Source: Nymphaea colorata (lineage: Eukaryota; Streptophyta; Magnoliopsida; Nymphaeales; Nymphaeaceae). Taken from it: DNA of 64,000 nt. The position numbers were made by a program, and so were the translations under genes. Each line of letters begins with the position of its first letter. Within the stretch, counting starts at the first letter, position 1. Positions 35,758 to 47,219 of the stretch are shown one piece after another. The DNA lies in the NCBI RefSeq assembly GCF_008831285.2, contig NC_045144.1, forward strand, positions 15,797,858-15,861,857, in the 5' to 3' direction. The notes below the pieces were generated by a model. That model worked only from the letters and a program-made list of their open reading frames with translations, had not been told where the DNA came from and made no database searches.

Positions 35758-36921
35758 TCAGGTTGCTTCCCTAACCGGGACCCACCTGCCACAGACACCA
35801 CCGGACCACCGGGGATCTTGGCTTCCGGCGAGCTGCCGGATCCGCTCTGCCGGAGAGTTCGAAGATTCCGGCCAGTTCGTCGCTGTTTGAGGGGTAGAGT
35901 CTGAAGCTTTTGGTGGCGATGAATATGAAGAACAAGAAGCAGCTGACGATGATGAAGATTGAAAAGAGTGCCTCCACCAAAGGGAATCCAATGCGCCCTT
36001 TGGTGACTCGAGGCCTTCCAGCATCCCAATGGCACCAATAGAGGCTTCATCCTCGCGGCTGAGATTCACGAACTCATGTCGTAGCAGCATGTCGGCCGTC
36101 CATCTCCGCCGGGGGTCCCTCTCCAGACACCTCCGCAGGAAATCCTTCCCCTGTTCCGACAGGTTTGAAGGAATCTCCGGCGACTCCTCGCTGATCCCGA
36201 TCCTGTACAGCAGTTGCACCACACTGCCACCGTCTCCTGCGGGCACTTCCCACGGCGGCTTCCCGGAGGCGAGCTCAACGAGGGTGCATCCCAGTGACCA
36301 CACGTCCGACGGCGGCTCCGGCTCCTCTCCCGCCGCAACTTCTGGGGAGATGTACATGGGTGTCCCCTGGATCGTCGGCTTGCCGGAGGCCTTCTCTCCA
36401 CTCCGCTTCGCCAAGCCGAAGTCGGCTATCTTGACGCCGGAAGAAGGGTCGACAAGGATATTAGAGGGCTTGATGTCACAGTGGACGAACGCATGGCGAT
36501 GGACATGCGCCAAACCCTCGAGGATCTCCCGGGCGTAGCGGCGAACGGTGAGCTCGTCGAGCTTCCCGCTTCGGCGGCAGAGGTCGGAGAGGCTACCGCC
36601 GGAGACGTACTCCAAAAAAAGGTTGAAAGCGCCATCGTTGGACTGCCCGGGCGTCCATTCACCTCCAAAGCAACGGACGATTCGTGGGGAGTGGGGGATT
36701 TGGGAGAGAATGAAGGCCTCGTTCTGCAGTGAAGAAGAGGAAGAAGAAATGGCAGATTTGACAGCAAAGAGAGAGGGAAGATGGTGGTGGGGGTTGAAGA
36801 TGGAAGAAGAGTTGCAGCAAGTAGCCAAGTTGACAGTTCCAAAGGCCCCTCTCCCAACAGCCCTCCCCTTCACCCATTCCTCTCTCCCCATTCTCTCTCT
36901 CATCTCTGCAATTCTACCCAT
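35758..36921 (-). CDS. MEKK-like MAPKKK, MAPKKK17/18-like clade, intronless, 387 aa; inverted paralogue of the 21.9-kb gene
   Basis: Its kinase domain aligns with the 21911-23038 gene without gaps from the glycine loop to the DFG motif. Key residues are GRGAFGTV (24-30), Lys55, Glu68, HCDIKPSN with Asp149, DFG Asp167 and MYISPEVA. The tail again has SPKGALDSLWW, a Ser-rich stretch longer than in the paralogue, and a terminal WVPVRE. The frame is open upstream to an ATG at 36999, but that ATG precedes the TATA box (36969-36961), so I chose ATG 36921. This start gives MGRIAEMRERMGREEW, matching MAEMKRRMGREEW of the paralogue. The product should act as a MAPK kinase kinase in the cytosol or nucleus. 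It is intact. Confidence 0.93.
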   Translation of the reverse strand: MGRIAEMRERMGREEWVKGRAVGRGAFGTVNLATCCNSSSIFNPHHHLPSLFAVKSAISSSSSSLQNEAFILSQIPHSPRIVRCFGGEWTPGQSNDGAFNLFLEYVSGGSLSDLCRRSGKLDELTVRRYAREILEGLAHVHRHAFVHCDIKPSNILVDPSSGVKIADFGLAKRSGEKASGKPTIQGTPMYISPEVAAGEEPEPPSDVWSLGCTLVELASGKPPWEVPAGDGGSVVQLLYRIGISEESPEIPSNLSEQGKDFLRRCLERDPRRRWTADMLLRHEFVNLSREDEASIGAIGMLEGLESPKGALDSLWWRHSFQSSSSSAASCSSYSSPPKASDSTPQTATNWPESSNSPAERIRQLAGSQDPRWSGGVCGRWVPVREAT

Positions 36922-36960
36922 TCTCTCACTCACTTTGCTCCATGAGTTTAACCCAAGCTC

Positions 36961-37005
36961 TTTTATATACGCGACTGTCACTCTGATCGAATGGGCCAAT
37001 GGTGA
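36961..37005 (-). promoter_or_regulatory. TATA box and CCAAT-type box of the minus-strand kinase gene
   Basis: On the minus strand TCACCATTGGC (37005-36995) is followed by TATATAAAA (36969-36961). Both motifs and their order match the paralogue at 21818-21870. The first T of the TATA box is 48 bp from the chosen ATG, exactly as in the other gene. Confidence 0.75.
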
Positions 37006-37120
37006 AATATAACAGTCTTATCTTCCCTGTCTAACTGTCTTCACTTTCCTTCTGAATCCATTCAAATGGTACAGGTTCTTTAACCACCAAGTTAGCTGAC
37101 ATAATGGAGAATAAAACACT

Positions 37121-37143
37121 TAAATGTGGAGCTCACGCCGCCC
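37121..37143 (-). promoter_or_regulatory. Conserved distal promoter block of the minus-strand kinase gene
   Basis: This 23-bp block, core GTGAGCTCCACATTTA on the minus strand, matches 21611-21633 at 22 of 23 positions. It lies about 200 bp upstream of the start codon. Confidence 0.65.
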
Positions 37144-38290
37144 TCGGTTTTCTTTTCAGATTCTTGGCCTCCTCCTGTTTCTTCTTATTTACTGCAGTCT
37201 GCAACTGTTGTTTTCCATCTGCTGCTTTATGCAGGAAAACTGTAAAGTCAATTCTCCACTGCGTCATGCTACCGACTGTACAAGAAACAGGGGAATTTTT
37301 TAGCTGTTTTTTTCTTTAACCGGAAGGAATAGAGGGTAAGTAGTTTCGGTTTGTGGATGGCAGCGGATTTCTGCAAAAACTGTTTTTTGATCTCTTACTA
37401 GGTTTTCTTGAGTGAATCCTGAAAGGCATAGAAAAATTTGTCTTTTTGTTGGAATTCTTCTGTGTTCTGAAGAAAAAGCTAGGTTTTCTGTTCTTAAACT
37501 TCTCTAAACAAATAGACTCAGTTCTTTAAATATATTATGAAACGCTTTTCGTGAAACTCATTGGGTGGTAAATGCAAGTTTCATGTTCAAGAAACTTAAA
37601 AATGATCACATATGATCGATCATGATCGTTTTTCAAGGTGAAAACATGATTTTATAATATGCAAATTGTTTGGATCGTTTAGGTTTTCATAAACTCTTGG
37701 ATTAAAAGAAATCTCTGTCCAACAAAAAAACATGATTAACTACGCTACTCCTCTTGAATGTCTCCAAACAAATTGGATACTATCGTTTTTCACCAGATCA
37801 GAAGCTTCCTGTTTCGGTTTACAACACAATACTTTGGTGTCTGGTATGAATTTTTAAAAATTGAACATGAAAGTACAAACTCCAAAATTGTTAACAATAT
37901 AGAGGGCGATTACGAAAAATATTTCATTCTTTACTATTTTTTGCACGACATGGGGCAGTCATGCGCCCGCTATATCAATCTGATAAAAAGTCTCAAAAAA
38001 AAAAAAAATTAATGACTGCATGAATGTCAGATGTTGGAATTCTACACCAGCTAATGGGGACACTGAAAATTTAGAGCTCTCGGCCCATGATATATGCAGT
38101 TTTCAACTTGGCAAGTATCACATCCTCATTAATTTATTCATTAATTAATTCCAATGGCTGCATGTGCACATTCGTGTATGGATTATTTATTCTCAACAGA
38201 TTATAAAACCCAAGTAAGAATTAAAACATATTCTATTTCTTCATTCATTTGGTGTGAGATTAGTATAATAATCTCATCAATTGTTATAAA
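37144..38290. other. Spacer, no gene seen
   Basis: This is AT-rich sequence upstream of the minus-strand kinase gene. Short open frames (for example 37104-37319) lack recognisable motifs. Confidence 0.6.
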
Positions 38291-38295
38291 AACGA

Positions 38296-38590
38296 TAGCG
38301 AAGCTTGAACAATGATAGTTTATGTACAACAAATTTCGCTTTCCCATAATATTGTCCTTGTAAGACATGGTGGTCGGCGGACGGCGGTACCTCCCGGCGG
38401 CCGACCAATTGGGTGGCCTGGTTTTAGAAAGGCTGCATGCCGAAACGGTAGCAAAGATTGGATAATGACAGTTTAAGCACAACAAATTTCTCTTTTCCGT
38501 AGTGTTGTCCTTGTAAAGCATGGTGGTATGCGGCTGCCCGGAGTGTACCTCTCCGGCGGCCGACCGCTCCGGTTTGAAAAAGGATGCTCG
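38296..38590. repeat. Diverged tandem duplication, period about 153 bp
   Basis: Words such as acaacaaatttc, ttgtccttgtaa, gcatggtggt and cggcggccgacc occur in the same order in both halves (for example at 38318 and 38471). It is GC-richer than the surrounding spacer and has no recognisable coding content. Confidence 0.75.
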
Positions 38591-38599
38591 TCGTAATTA

Positions 38600-41000
38600 A
38601 AAAAATAAAAATTAAAAAAAAGAAAAAAATACAAAATTGAAAAAAAGAAGAAGAAAAAAAAAACCACCAATACTGATGCAACTTGGAAAAGGTGCAATGC
38701 ATCAGCAACATTGATGGGAGAATATCATCCGGAGATCAGGTGAAATGTATTCCGCCCTCATGCACATGCCCGTCCTTGGGAACATGCATGTCTTTGGCTG
38801 CAAGCATGGGACAAAAGCTGCCGGCCGGCGCTTGAGGCGCCTTTTGTAAAGGCCCGCTTGGACTGTTTTGATCTCATTTTGTGGCAAAACAAACGCCGTA
38901 TTTCCAAGCCCAGGGAAAAAAAATGCTCTCTATTCCCGAGGCCTCGTGGGAGAGTGGTTTCACCAAACACAAAACAGTTCAGATATATGTAGAAAACGGC
39001 TTTTCAGAAAGATCATTAGTCATTTCTTGTCTGAGCAGGAGTAGAGTCAAGATTTTTTCTTAAAAGCGGATCAAACTGTTCAATTTTTAAATTTGGGTGA
39101 GACCAAACTGAACCCGAATCCAAACAATGTATGATGCAACTAAAAAATTTCAAAATTTTCAATGTATTTTTTTTCAATTAGTTAGAGTAGGGCCATTGAT
39201 CAGGCGCTTGCTCCGTAGGAATCATAGCGATAGAGTAAAAAGTTTTTGGCGAAGGGGTACTCAAGTCACCAGTCTAACTTTCTCCTAAATCATATTGTTG
39301 TTTTAGATTGGTCTACTAAAACTTTTGATAGATTGATGTGGGCAGTAGCCACTGTAGGCCCTCAAAGGCCAACGAGCTTGTTGGCGGACCCCATGAAAGC
39401 AGAATGATACTAACTGTTTGGAATAACGGTGCAAAGGAGGAAGGAAAAAGTAATGTGGGGTCCCTATTCTATTTTCAGTTGCGGAACCCACATTCAATAA
39501 TTTACCGCTCCAAGCCAGAGATCGAGTTGCGTGCACAGAGGTGTGCATCCACAAGTATACAACAAAGGAAAGAAAAGAAGGGGGTTGTGGACCTGTGGTT
39601 TTCGGCTTAAAAGGCGATTGGTAATACAGGGGACGGGGCGCCCCAGGTAACAAGAAGGACATGGTTAAATGGTGCACTTCTTATTTCCGGGCATCATCGG
39701 GAATATGGACCAAGTTCGCGAACTTTGCTCATTCTTCTTACTGGAGCTTCATGCCGGAGCTTGCTTCCTCTTTCTTCATGGCTTATGCAAGAAAATTCGA
39801 AAAGAATTTGAGCTTTGAGGATCAAACTTCTGTTGTCTCTCAAATAGATTCTGTCTCTCAAATAGAAGTGCATGTGGATTAAGTAAGCCAATTCCGATCA
39901 CTCAAGCTTTTGTATGGATTTGATAATCCTATTCAAGTTCACGCTTTTGTTATGTCATTGATATGATGCTCCGACATGAATGTGATAGGTGTCATTTCGA
40001 TAATTTTAGGCTGAATTATAGTTTCAAAATTTTAACAAGGATCAAAATTTTCAATATATATATATATATATTAAACTAAAATTTTTGAAATTTTCATTCC
40101 TTTGTTATAGCATTGATATTAATTAATAAGTAGGTTGGTGCAATCCTTCATCCATGGCAGCTCTGTGGAAGGGGCTCATGGCCTCCATCACTAAATCACT
40201 CGTATAAAGGATGTCCGTGGAGAAGGAGATGATATATAGCAGCAAAAGCTGTATATTCATTAAGCATGTTTGACTTCCATTGACTACGTGCCTAAAGATT
40301 GAATCTCAGGAAGCAAAAGCATTGTTTTTTTTATCAAAATGTTGATGTTATGGGGCCATTCAATTTTTCTTACTATAAAAACATTATGAAAGACTTAACA
40401 AAAAAAATCTAAGAAAAGATCAAGTTAGTATATAATCTTGAGTACTGCCGCGGCCAAGGCTGTCGGCAAAAGTATCAAAAACTGTAGCAAAAGCCATTCG
40501 CGACTACCAGCGGCCTGTTTGGGAAAAGTCCTGTGGGCATGAACATTCCCAACGGTCCCGATCGTAGGGAACGCTATTGATTTTCCCAACGATCATGGGC
40601 GTCCTGAGAGTTTAAATTAGCAACGTTTTTAGCCGTCACAGGTTACTTGAGTACCCAACGGATAGGGGCGTTGGAAACGCGTGTGGTGTCAAGTCTATAC
40701 CGGTGAACATATGCACCGTGTGGGTAAGGTTCTTGAGATCAACCTGCATCGGTGATTATTTTCCACTATAGCCTTAAGAAAAAAAAAGAGAAGAAAGAAT
40801 AGATCTGATCCCCAAAGCTCTTGTCCTCGATTCCTGAACATGGAAAGTTTCAATTGTATGATTTTCTTATAAAATACGAAGACAACGAGAGCAACTTAGA
40901 TCCACATGATTAAAGAGAGATATATATAGCCCCTGAGAAAAACATGAAATCCTTTTTCCTCTATTTCTATGAACGACATCTCAGCATGATGCTAAGAAAA
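38600..41000. other. Spacer with MITE and Micron-like scraps, no gene seen
   Basis: A partial hAT-like MITE lies at about 39035-39190 (caggagtagagtcaag, ccaaactgaacccgaatcc). A decayed attaaactaaaat-type fragment is at 40010-40090 and a Micron-like fragment at 40318-40440. An open frame of 124 codons on the minus strand (39677-39303) has no motif I recognise. Confidence 0.5.
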
Positions 41001-41020
41001 GAAACTCCATGAATTCATAC

Positions 41021-41095
41021 ATCATTTTTGAAGGTCTTCACAAAACAGTCGAATGTGCTTTTGTAGGTCGAGTCCCCCATCATTCTTGATTTCAC
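41021..41095 (-). pseudogene. Single exon of a mitochondrial uncoupling-protein-like carrier (fragment)
   Basis: The minus strand encodes 25 residues, SRMMGDSTYKSTFDCFVKTF with VK before and KND after. These match the conserved segment of plant uncoupling proteins (mitochondrial carrier family) that precedes the last carrier repeat. The exon keeps an acceptor (ctgcag before 41095) and a donor (gtatga after 41021), so it looks like genomic DNA rather than a retrocopy. No neighbouring uncoupling-protein exon was found within 1 kb on either side, so this is an isolated captured or left-over exon. Confidence 0.75.
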
Positions 41096-41136
41096 CTGCA
41101 GATTTATACACAATTGGCAGTCACATACCACAAATC

Positions 41137-41321
41137 ACATATGAAAATACAACAATTTGGTCATTTCGTATGCAGTCATTCTGCACGCATCGCCACTTCT
41201 ATCCTCTTCAGCGATGCGGACGTGATTTGGATCTAACTTGGTGGCTTCAAAAAATCTAAGCCTTGTGGCGTTCTCTTTCTCCCATGCATCTCTCCTTCTG
41301 AAACCCCTGCGCAGGAGTTAG
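41137..41321 (-). other. Unassigned open frame next to the uncoupling-protein exon
   Basis: After an acceptor-like ctcctgcgcag, the minus strand stays open with protein-like composition (RRRDAWEKENATRLRFFEAT, then KLDPNHVRIAEEDRSGDACR) until a TGA near 41137. I do not recognise the family. It may be another captured exon or chance; codon composition looks more gene-like than the AT-rich surroundings. Confidence 0.35.
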
Positions 41322-42136
41322 AATTGTTGTTTATATGTTCAGACTCCAGAGGAATTCAGACTTTGGCTTGACTTCACCAACTGAGCCAATTACCTCACAT
41401 ACTAGGGCTCACTCAGTTTTTTCATGCAGCAAAAGAAGTAAGACTAACAAAAATTTGAAGCTCAAAACCTCTCAGAGAAATCATATGGACCGCCCTCTCT
41501 AACTTGGCAGGCTTAGGGTAGTTATCCATACTTTATCAATGGATTATTTGCGACTGTTCACCTTAGTAATTGTCTCCTTCCTTAGACAGAACAGACAGGA
41601 TGTTCTGTCCACCACACCACTGTTTTGTCTGTCTCTTTAGTGGTGTCTTTTGTTCAATGTTTCATAATTTTAAAAACAAAAAACTATGCACTTTTTGTCT
41701 AACGTTTGAATTGCATCAATTTGTTCTTTTGTTTTTTCTATTAGTTCTGCCCATTGTTTGCGCCTAGTAATTCGCTAGTGAGAGTTATTAAACAAAAATA
41801 ACACAAATTGTATATTGATAACTTGTTGCTTACAAGAATAACTTATTACAATTAATAATCAAACATACAACAAAATTCATGTTCCATCAAGTAATTAGCT
41901 TCACCTCCATCACCATCTCTTTTCTCTTTCATGGCTTTCCACCTACAAATAAAAAAAAACTCGTACTTAAAATGATAATTCATCAATGAAACATGTTCTC
42001 TGCAAGCATTTCACCAAACATTTTCTGTGCAACAAACATTCATCCCTCAATGCAAAATATAAAACGGCCCCAAATCTATTGAAGAGACCTCAAGCCCAAA
42101 CAAACGATTGGAAGGCTCCCTTCACTTACATGTTGA

Positions 42137-42420
42137 GAAGATGAGCTGCTGGTGGTTTTCTGCTCATTCAGAAGCGAGTCGTGTCTGTCGGGGAAGCAGA
42201 TGAAGGAGTTGGTCGTAGGCCTGGAGATGAGCGGGCTCCCGTTTCTGGCTGCGGTGAACACTCCGGCGGACCTGCTGAAGGCGAAGAGACAAGAGTTGGA
42301 GGCCGAGATATTCGGGGAGAAGGCAGAAGGAATGGGGATCGTGCGCAGCAAGTGGGCAAACCAGCAGCTCATCTTGAGGCATCCAGCTGCCTCATTCCTC
42401 TCAAGATTCTCGGTATCATG
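42137..42420 (+). pseudogene. UDP-glycosyltransferase gene fragment (UGT79/91-like)
   Basis: UGTs transfer sugar from UDP-sugar to small molecules such as flavonoids. The plus strand encodes VVFCSFRSESCLSGKQMKEL, VVGLEMSGLPFLAAVNTPAD, then a linker and GIVRSKWANQQLILRHPAAS. These correspond to the 'VVFCSFGSE', 'GLE.SGLPFL' and 'GWVQQQLIL.HP' blocks of the C-terminal half of UGT79/91-type enzymes. Similarity stops before the HCGW core of the PSPG box, so the sugar-donor site is missing. The N-terminal half is also absent and a stop lies just upstream. The piece is a truncated relic. Confidence 0.78.
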
Positions 42421-42789
42421 GATAACCGGTCGATCGTGCGAGGCAAAGAGAGTTGATGGAGATCGAGCCGTGTACTGTCCTGTCCTCTCTGTTCCTTCCC
42501 TTGGAGGACAGGGGCGAAATCCATTCCTCTTGTCCGCCCCAGCGTTTGATGGTAGTTTTTGAGACGTTATTTGTTCCAAATTGCCTGCATGAATGACGGA
42601 AAAAAAAAAAAATTGTAGAATGTCTTGCCACCACAAATGGGCCAAGCTAAGAACACAGGCGAACTTAGTCTCCATGAGCTCCCAACCATATAATCGTGCA
42701 CTAATTCCTGTATATAACAAAATGAATCAACAGTTAAGAATGCCTAGCACTGAAATAAAAAAAATTTCAACAGTTCGTACGGGGCACTA

Positions 42790-42865
42790 ATTCCTGTAAT
42801 TTTTTTTTCTTCATTTTGACGTAGGGCCAGAGCTCATACGGGGCCCTACCTTGGCTTCGCCCCTG
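42790..42865. mobile_element. Right end of a hAT-like MITE
   Basis: The sequence ends gggccctaccttggcttcgcccctg, the inverted family start. The left end was not recognised. It abuts an LTR-like fragment. Confidence 0.55.
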
Positions 42866-43040
42866 ATGACAAGTTTTCCCGTTAGACAAAAGGTGTTGAT
42901 GGGAAAATCCAAACTGCACACTTGCATAAAAAAAACCTATTTATACATTGTAACTGTGATGCATATGCCTCTTTAATTTGTGCTTGACTTTCTAAAGCTA
43001 CATGATTCAACATTCTCCCACTAGCACGTTGGTTAGACTA
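42866..43040 (-). mobile_element. LTR-retrotransposon fragment: polypurine tract and start of an LTR
   Basis: On the minus strand a purine tract, GTGGGAGAA, is followed at 43012 by TGTTGAATCATG, the usual TG start of a copia-type LTR. A TATA-like TATAAATA lies at 42945-42938. The LTR is cut by the MITE end at 42865. Higher coordinates would be the internal region but show no recognisable pol coding. Confidence 0.5.
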
Positions 43041-46000
43041 TTTATTATACTTTTAAAACATATCAATCATACGCTTTGTATAACATACTGACAATAGATG
43101 TTAATAATCAACTGTGCGTCGATTAGTGTTCATAGTGGGATAACCTACCAAAAAAAAAAAATTGGGTACTCCAACTATACAGATAGCATGTTGTGCCATA
43201 GATCAAGTTTCACATTCACAAGTCTCAATACATTCAATCCCTCCGCATACGATAATGTTGATTATATTAAGATGAGACTTCCCACTATATTTACGCTAAT
43301 TTGACCTCCTTTATGGCAATTCAATTTTGTTGATAGTAGATAATATGCATCAATGAAGTGACAAATGACCTTCCTCTTTCACATATATTTATTGAAATAG
43401 AACAAACTACTTTCCTAGATATGCCCCAAATCACTCATGGTCTTCAGACAACATACTAAAGTAATGACACTAATTCATCATCTTAAAGTACAACGAAAAA
43501 ACTATATGGGTAACTAATGTTGAAGAACATAGGGAGAATATCTCGGTGGAGCATTCACTAATGGTTGCTGATATGGAAAACAATGAATTGAACATTATCA
43601 CCATATCATCGATAGCTAAGAAAATTTTATGTAAAAAAATCCGATTCTATGTAAATCAGAACTAAATGTAAAAACTGATTGCTTGACTCAAGGAACTCAC
43701 AATGTAAATCGATTCTTATTATTAAAGGAGCCTCCATCTCCCACTGATGGTTGAAGAGAGTTTGGAGAGGCTGAGGATGTAGGTGCCTTTGCACCAAACC
43801 TCATTAAAATTTCTGCTTGTTTTCTCTTTTCTTTGATAACTAAAACTGGATACCAACAGAAAAATAAAATCCAGCATCCATTGGGACTCATAAAATGAAG
43901 GAACAGAGACCATCCATCATTTCACATAATTGTTTGACTTTATTTTATCAGTGCAAACACACATAGTATGTCTTATATACTACAACAAAGCTGACTCACC
44001 ATGTTGTGAATTTGTCCAAGAAAAGACAAGTTTATCAGTTTGTGTGACTCACCTCTCTAATTTGCAAACATAGACATGTTTTTAGTCACAATGGGTTGAG
44101 TTATGAAGACATCATCTTCTCCATGACCATTGAGCTATGACTTTGTATCTTCATTCATCACCTCCCTTGAATTTGTATCCTGGATGGATTATTTATAGCT
44201 GCAAGGTTATTGACCATTGTGAAAATACCCAATATTCAGAATGAAAAAGAATAAATTGTTGAATTAGTTCCTTAAGTTTATAGGTTGAGAACATACAAGA
44301 TAGTGGTCTTCTTTCTCTTGTCATTTGCATTGAAATTTTCTTTCATCAATCCTGATATAATGGATTTTTGAGCTTCAGTATCAAAATAAAGTATACCCAT
44401 AGTGACTCAAGCTATGAAGAACATATCTGATTTTGAACTAGAATCAAGTTTGTGGCTGCAACATGGTCACATAGTCAGGAAACAAATGCATCCAAAAGGT
44501 CTTGAGAAACTACTATATTATGGTTTCTTACCAAATAATATCCCAAGAGGGGGTTTTACTAAATGAGCTACACGTGCAAGTTCAATATCAACAACCTGTT
44601 GACATTAATTTTCATTTGGTTATGCCATTTTGATCTTGTGTATGATGACAAGAAATGTGATGGTTTGTGCCACTTTGTTGGAGAGGTTCCAAACTTTTAT
44701 ATTCTCCTCCTATGTTAGTGTGAAAGATTTTTAATCTTCTTTTCAATTAGGGTTTCAATATGCACCTTATATTTGGAGAAAACTGACTGAAACTCAAACT
44801 TAATTTTCATTATATGACTATGAAATCTAGAACAATCATATCTCAACAAAAATAATATAATATAGATTGCCATTAATGTCAAAAATAGGGGTCAGACTCC
44901 AAACATCATAGAACACAATTTCAGTTTGATATTCTTAGAATCAACTTGTGAAATGGCTTTTTGTGTTACTTTCTAATTTGACAGGCCCTAAAATTGTGGA
45001 TAGAATGTTATCAACAAGTGAATTTCTAAACAATATTCTAATTTGTTTACATATTAGGATGTCCAAGTTGGTATTGCTATCTGCATATATAGCTCTTATT
45101 GCAAATTAAGGCAGGTTTATTCTTGAAATTAGTGACATATAATACATATTTAACTTCTCCATTAAGGATGTCATCAGATCATATTCAAATCAGATATATT
45201 CTTAAATGTATATGCTTCTTGAGATATTCACATTACGAATGATAAAGTCATATCCACTAAATCTAAAATCTGATTTCACAATCTAGATATGATCTAAATC
45301 GGGTTTTTACATTCATATTCAAATTTGAATTCAAAATTTGAGCGAATTTCAACCAATTTTCAAACTGTAATTGCATTAGATATAAGATACTTATTTAAAA
45401 CTGAATCCAAACCATATCTGAATCCGAATCCGATTTGATATTTCGATATATTCGAATATGAATACTATCTGACCAGATGAAATTTAAATTCAATCCAATT
45501 TCTTAATCAGATATTAAAATCTTTTTCATATCTGATTTTTTTCAAAATGGTTCAGTCATATACGTGATAGAAATAAGATATACTGACATCCTTATCTTCC
45601 ATGCATTTAGCTCATTTTCAGCATGATCCACATCCTTGAGAAAGTTTTAACTTGAACTCTGCTTAATGGTCTTTGAGTAGTGTTGGAATCTCAAAATTTG
45701 TTTTTATTTTTGGAGTGCTTCAGAAAACTAAGTTTTTGTTTTGAAAAGAGAGAAAAAAAGACTTAGCCGCTGGTACGAGGATTGACAATTCCCGGCGCTT
45801 TTACTAAGGAAAACTAATCCAAGAGCTAAGTTTATTTTTGATGCATTTTATTTTTACTTAAACATCTTCTTTACCCTAATTGCAGTGTGACACTTAGAAA
45901 TAATGTTGAAGACTGATATATCAAAGATTTTTGAATGAGAAAATTTTGTAATATCATTTGAAAGATTGTTTAAGATTTTACTCTAATTCGGTTACTATTT

Positions 46001-46420
46001 AGCTAGAACTCCATCTCATTTTGCTTAAGTTCTCATAAAAAAATGCTTGTGATCATTAATGAATTCCATAAGTAAATGTGAATGCATGAAGACATTAATT
46101 TTATATGTTTGAGAAAAAATTGTTCATTCATACCATAACATTTATCTAAAAACATTCATTTCATATCATTACATGCGTATTTTATCATAAATTTTGTTAT
46201 AAATGTTCTTGTAAAGAAAAAAAAATTGAAAATGGAATGAGGTTGTAAACCATGAAGCATGTTTTCAATATTGGTCATTACTCGAGTTTTGGTCTTGGTG
46301 AAGTCGATAGATGAAAATTAAAAATTTAGGTCTTAAAAAAGAGATATTTCGATGAATGAAAGAAAGAAAACGAAAAGAAAAAAATGATGTTAGAGAAAAT
46401 GATATATGTATATGTACCCA
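43041..46420. other. AT-rich DNA, possibly decayed retrotransposon interior, no gene seen
   Basis: No open frame carries a recognisable motif. The position next to an LTR start suggests decayed element DNA, but I could not demonstrate gag or pol in either strand. The segment 45250-45560 is the low-complexity 'gaatttgaattc' type. Confidence 0.4.
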
Positions 46421-46429
46421 TATACATAT

Positions 46430-46491
46430 ATGCACTTACATCATTTATAAAATGATTTTAAACCAAGAGCAAAAAAGAAAGAAAGAAAAGG

Positions 46492-46572
<81 letters not shown>

Positions 46573-47072
46573 TGTGATCATTTATAAAAATGATTTTAAA
46601 TCAAGAGAAATAGAGAGAAAGAAAAGGGAAAGAGATTTTGAAAAGAAAAAAATATTATATATATATATATATAAGCTTATAAGAGAAGATTTTAAATCAA
46701 AGAGAGAGAGAGAGAGAGAGAGGTAGATTTTAGAAAGAGAGGGAGATATATATATGTATACGAGGATTTAAAAAAATGATCTTATATATATATATATATA
46801 CACACACACATATGTGATCATTTATAAAAATGATTTTAAATCAAGAGAAATAGAGAGAAAGAAAAGGGAAAGAGATTTTGAAAAGAAAAAAATATTATGT
46901 ATATATATATATATAAAAGCTTATAAGAGAAGATTTTAAATCAAAGAGAGAGAGAGAGAGAGAGAGGTAGATTTTAGAAAGAGGGGGAGATATATATATG
47001 TATACTAGGATTTAAAAAAAAAGATCTTAGATCAAAGAGAGAGAGAGAGAAAGAGAAAGAGAAGGTTCTAGA

Positions 47073-47112
<40 letters not shown>

Positions 47113-47160
47113 AAGAGGGAGTGGAATATACATATACATCATTATATATATATATATATA
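46430..47160. repeat. Imperfect tandem array, period about 240 bp, rich in (TA)n and (GA)n
   Basis: The word tgtgatcatttataaaaatg occurs at 46573 and 46813, a 240-bp period. A degraded earlier copy begins near 46431. Each unit contains tcaagagaaatagagagaaag, a (TA)n run, aagcttataagagaagattt and a (GA)n run. The longest (TA)n lies at about 46496-46565. Confidence 0.88.
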
Positions 47161-47219
47161 CAAAAGTATATAAAAGAAAATGTTCAATCAAAAATGCACA
47201 CACACACACACACATATAT

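Noticed and set aside
39303-39677. 124-codon minus-strand open frame
   Set aside because: No motif or signal peptide recognised and the opposite strand is open as well.
43041-46420. Suspected copia pol coding in antisense orientation
   Set aside because: I could not find RT, RNase H or integrase motifs in any frame, so only the LTR-start fragment is reported.
46430-47160. Regular repeats considered as a CRISPR-like array
   Set aside because: Units are about 240 bp with microsatellite blocks in plant DNA, not short repeats with unique spacers.
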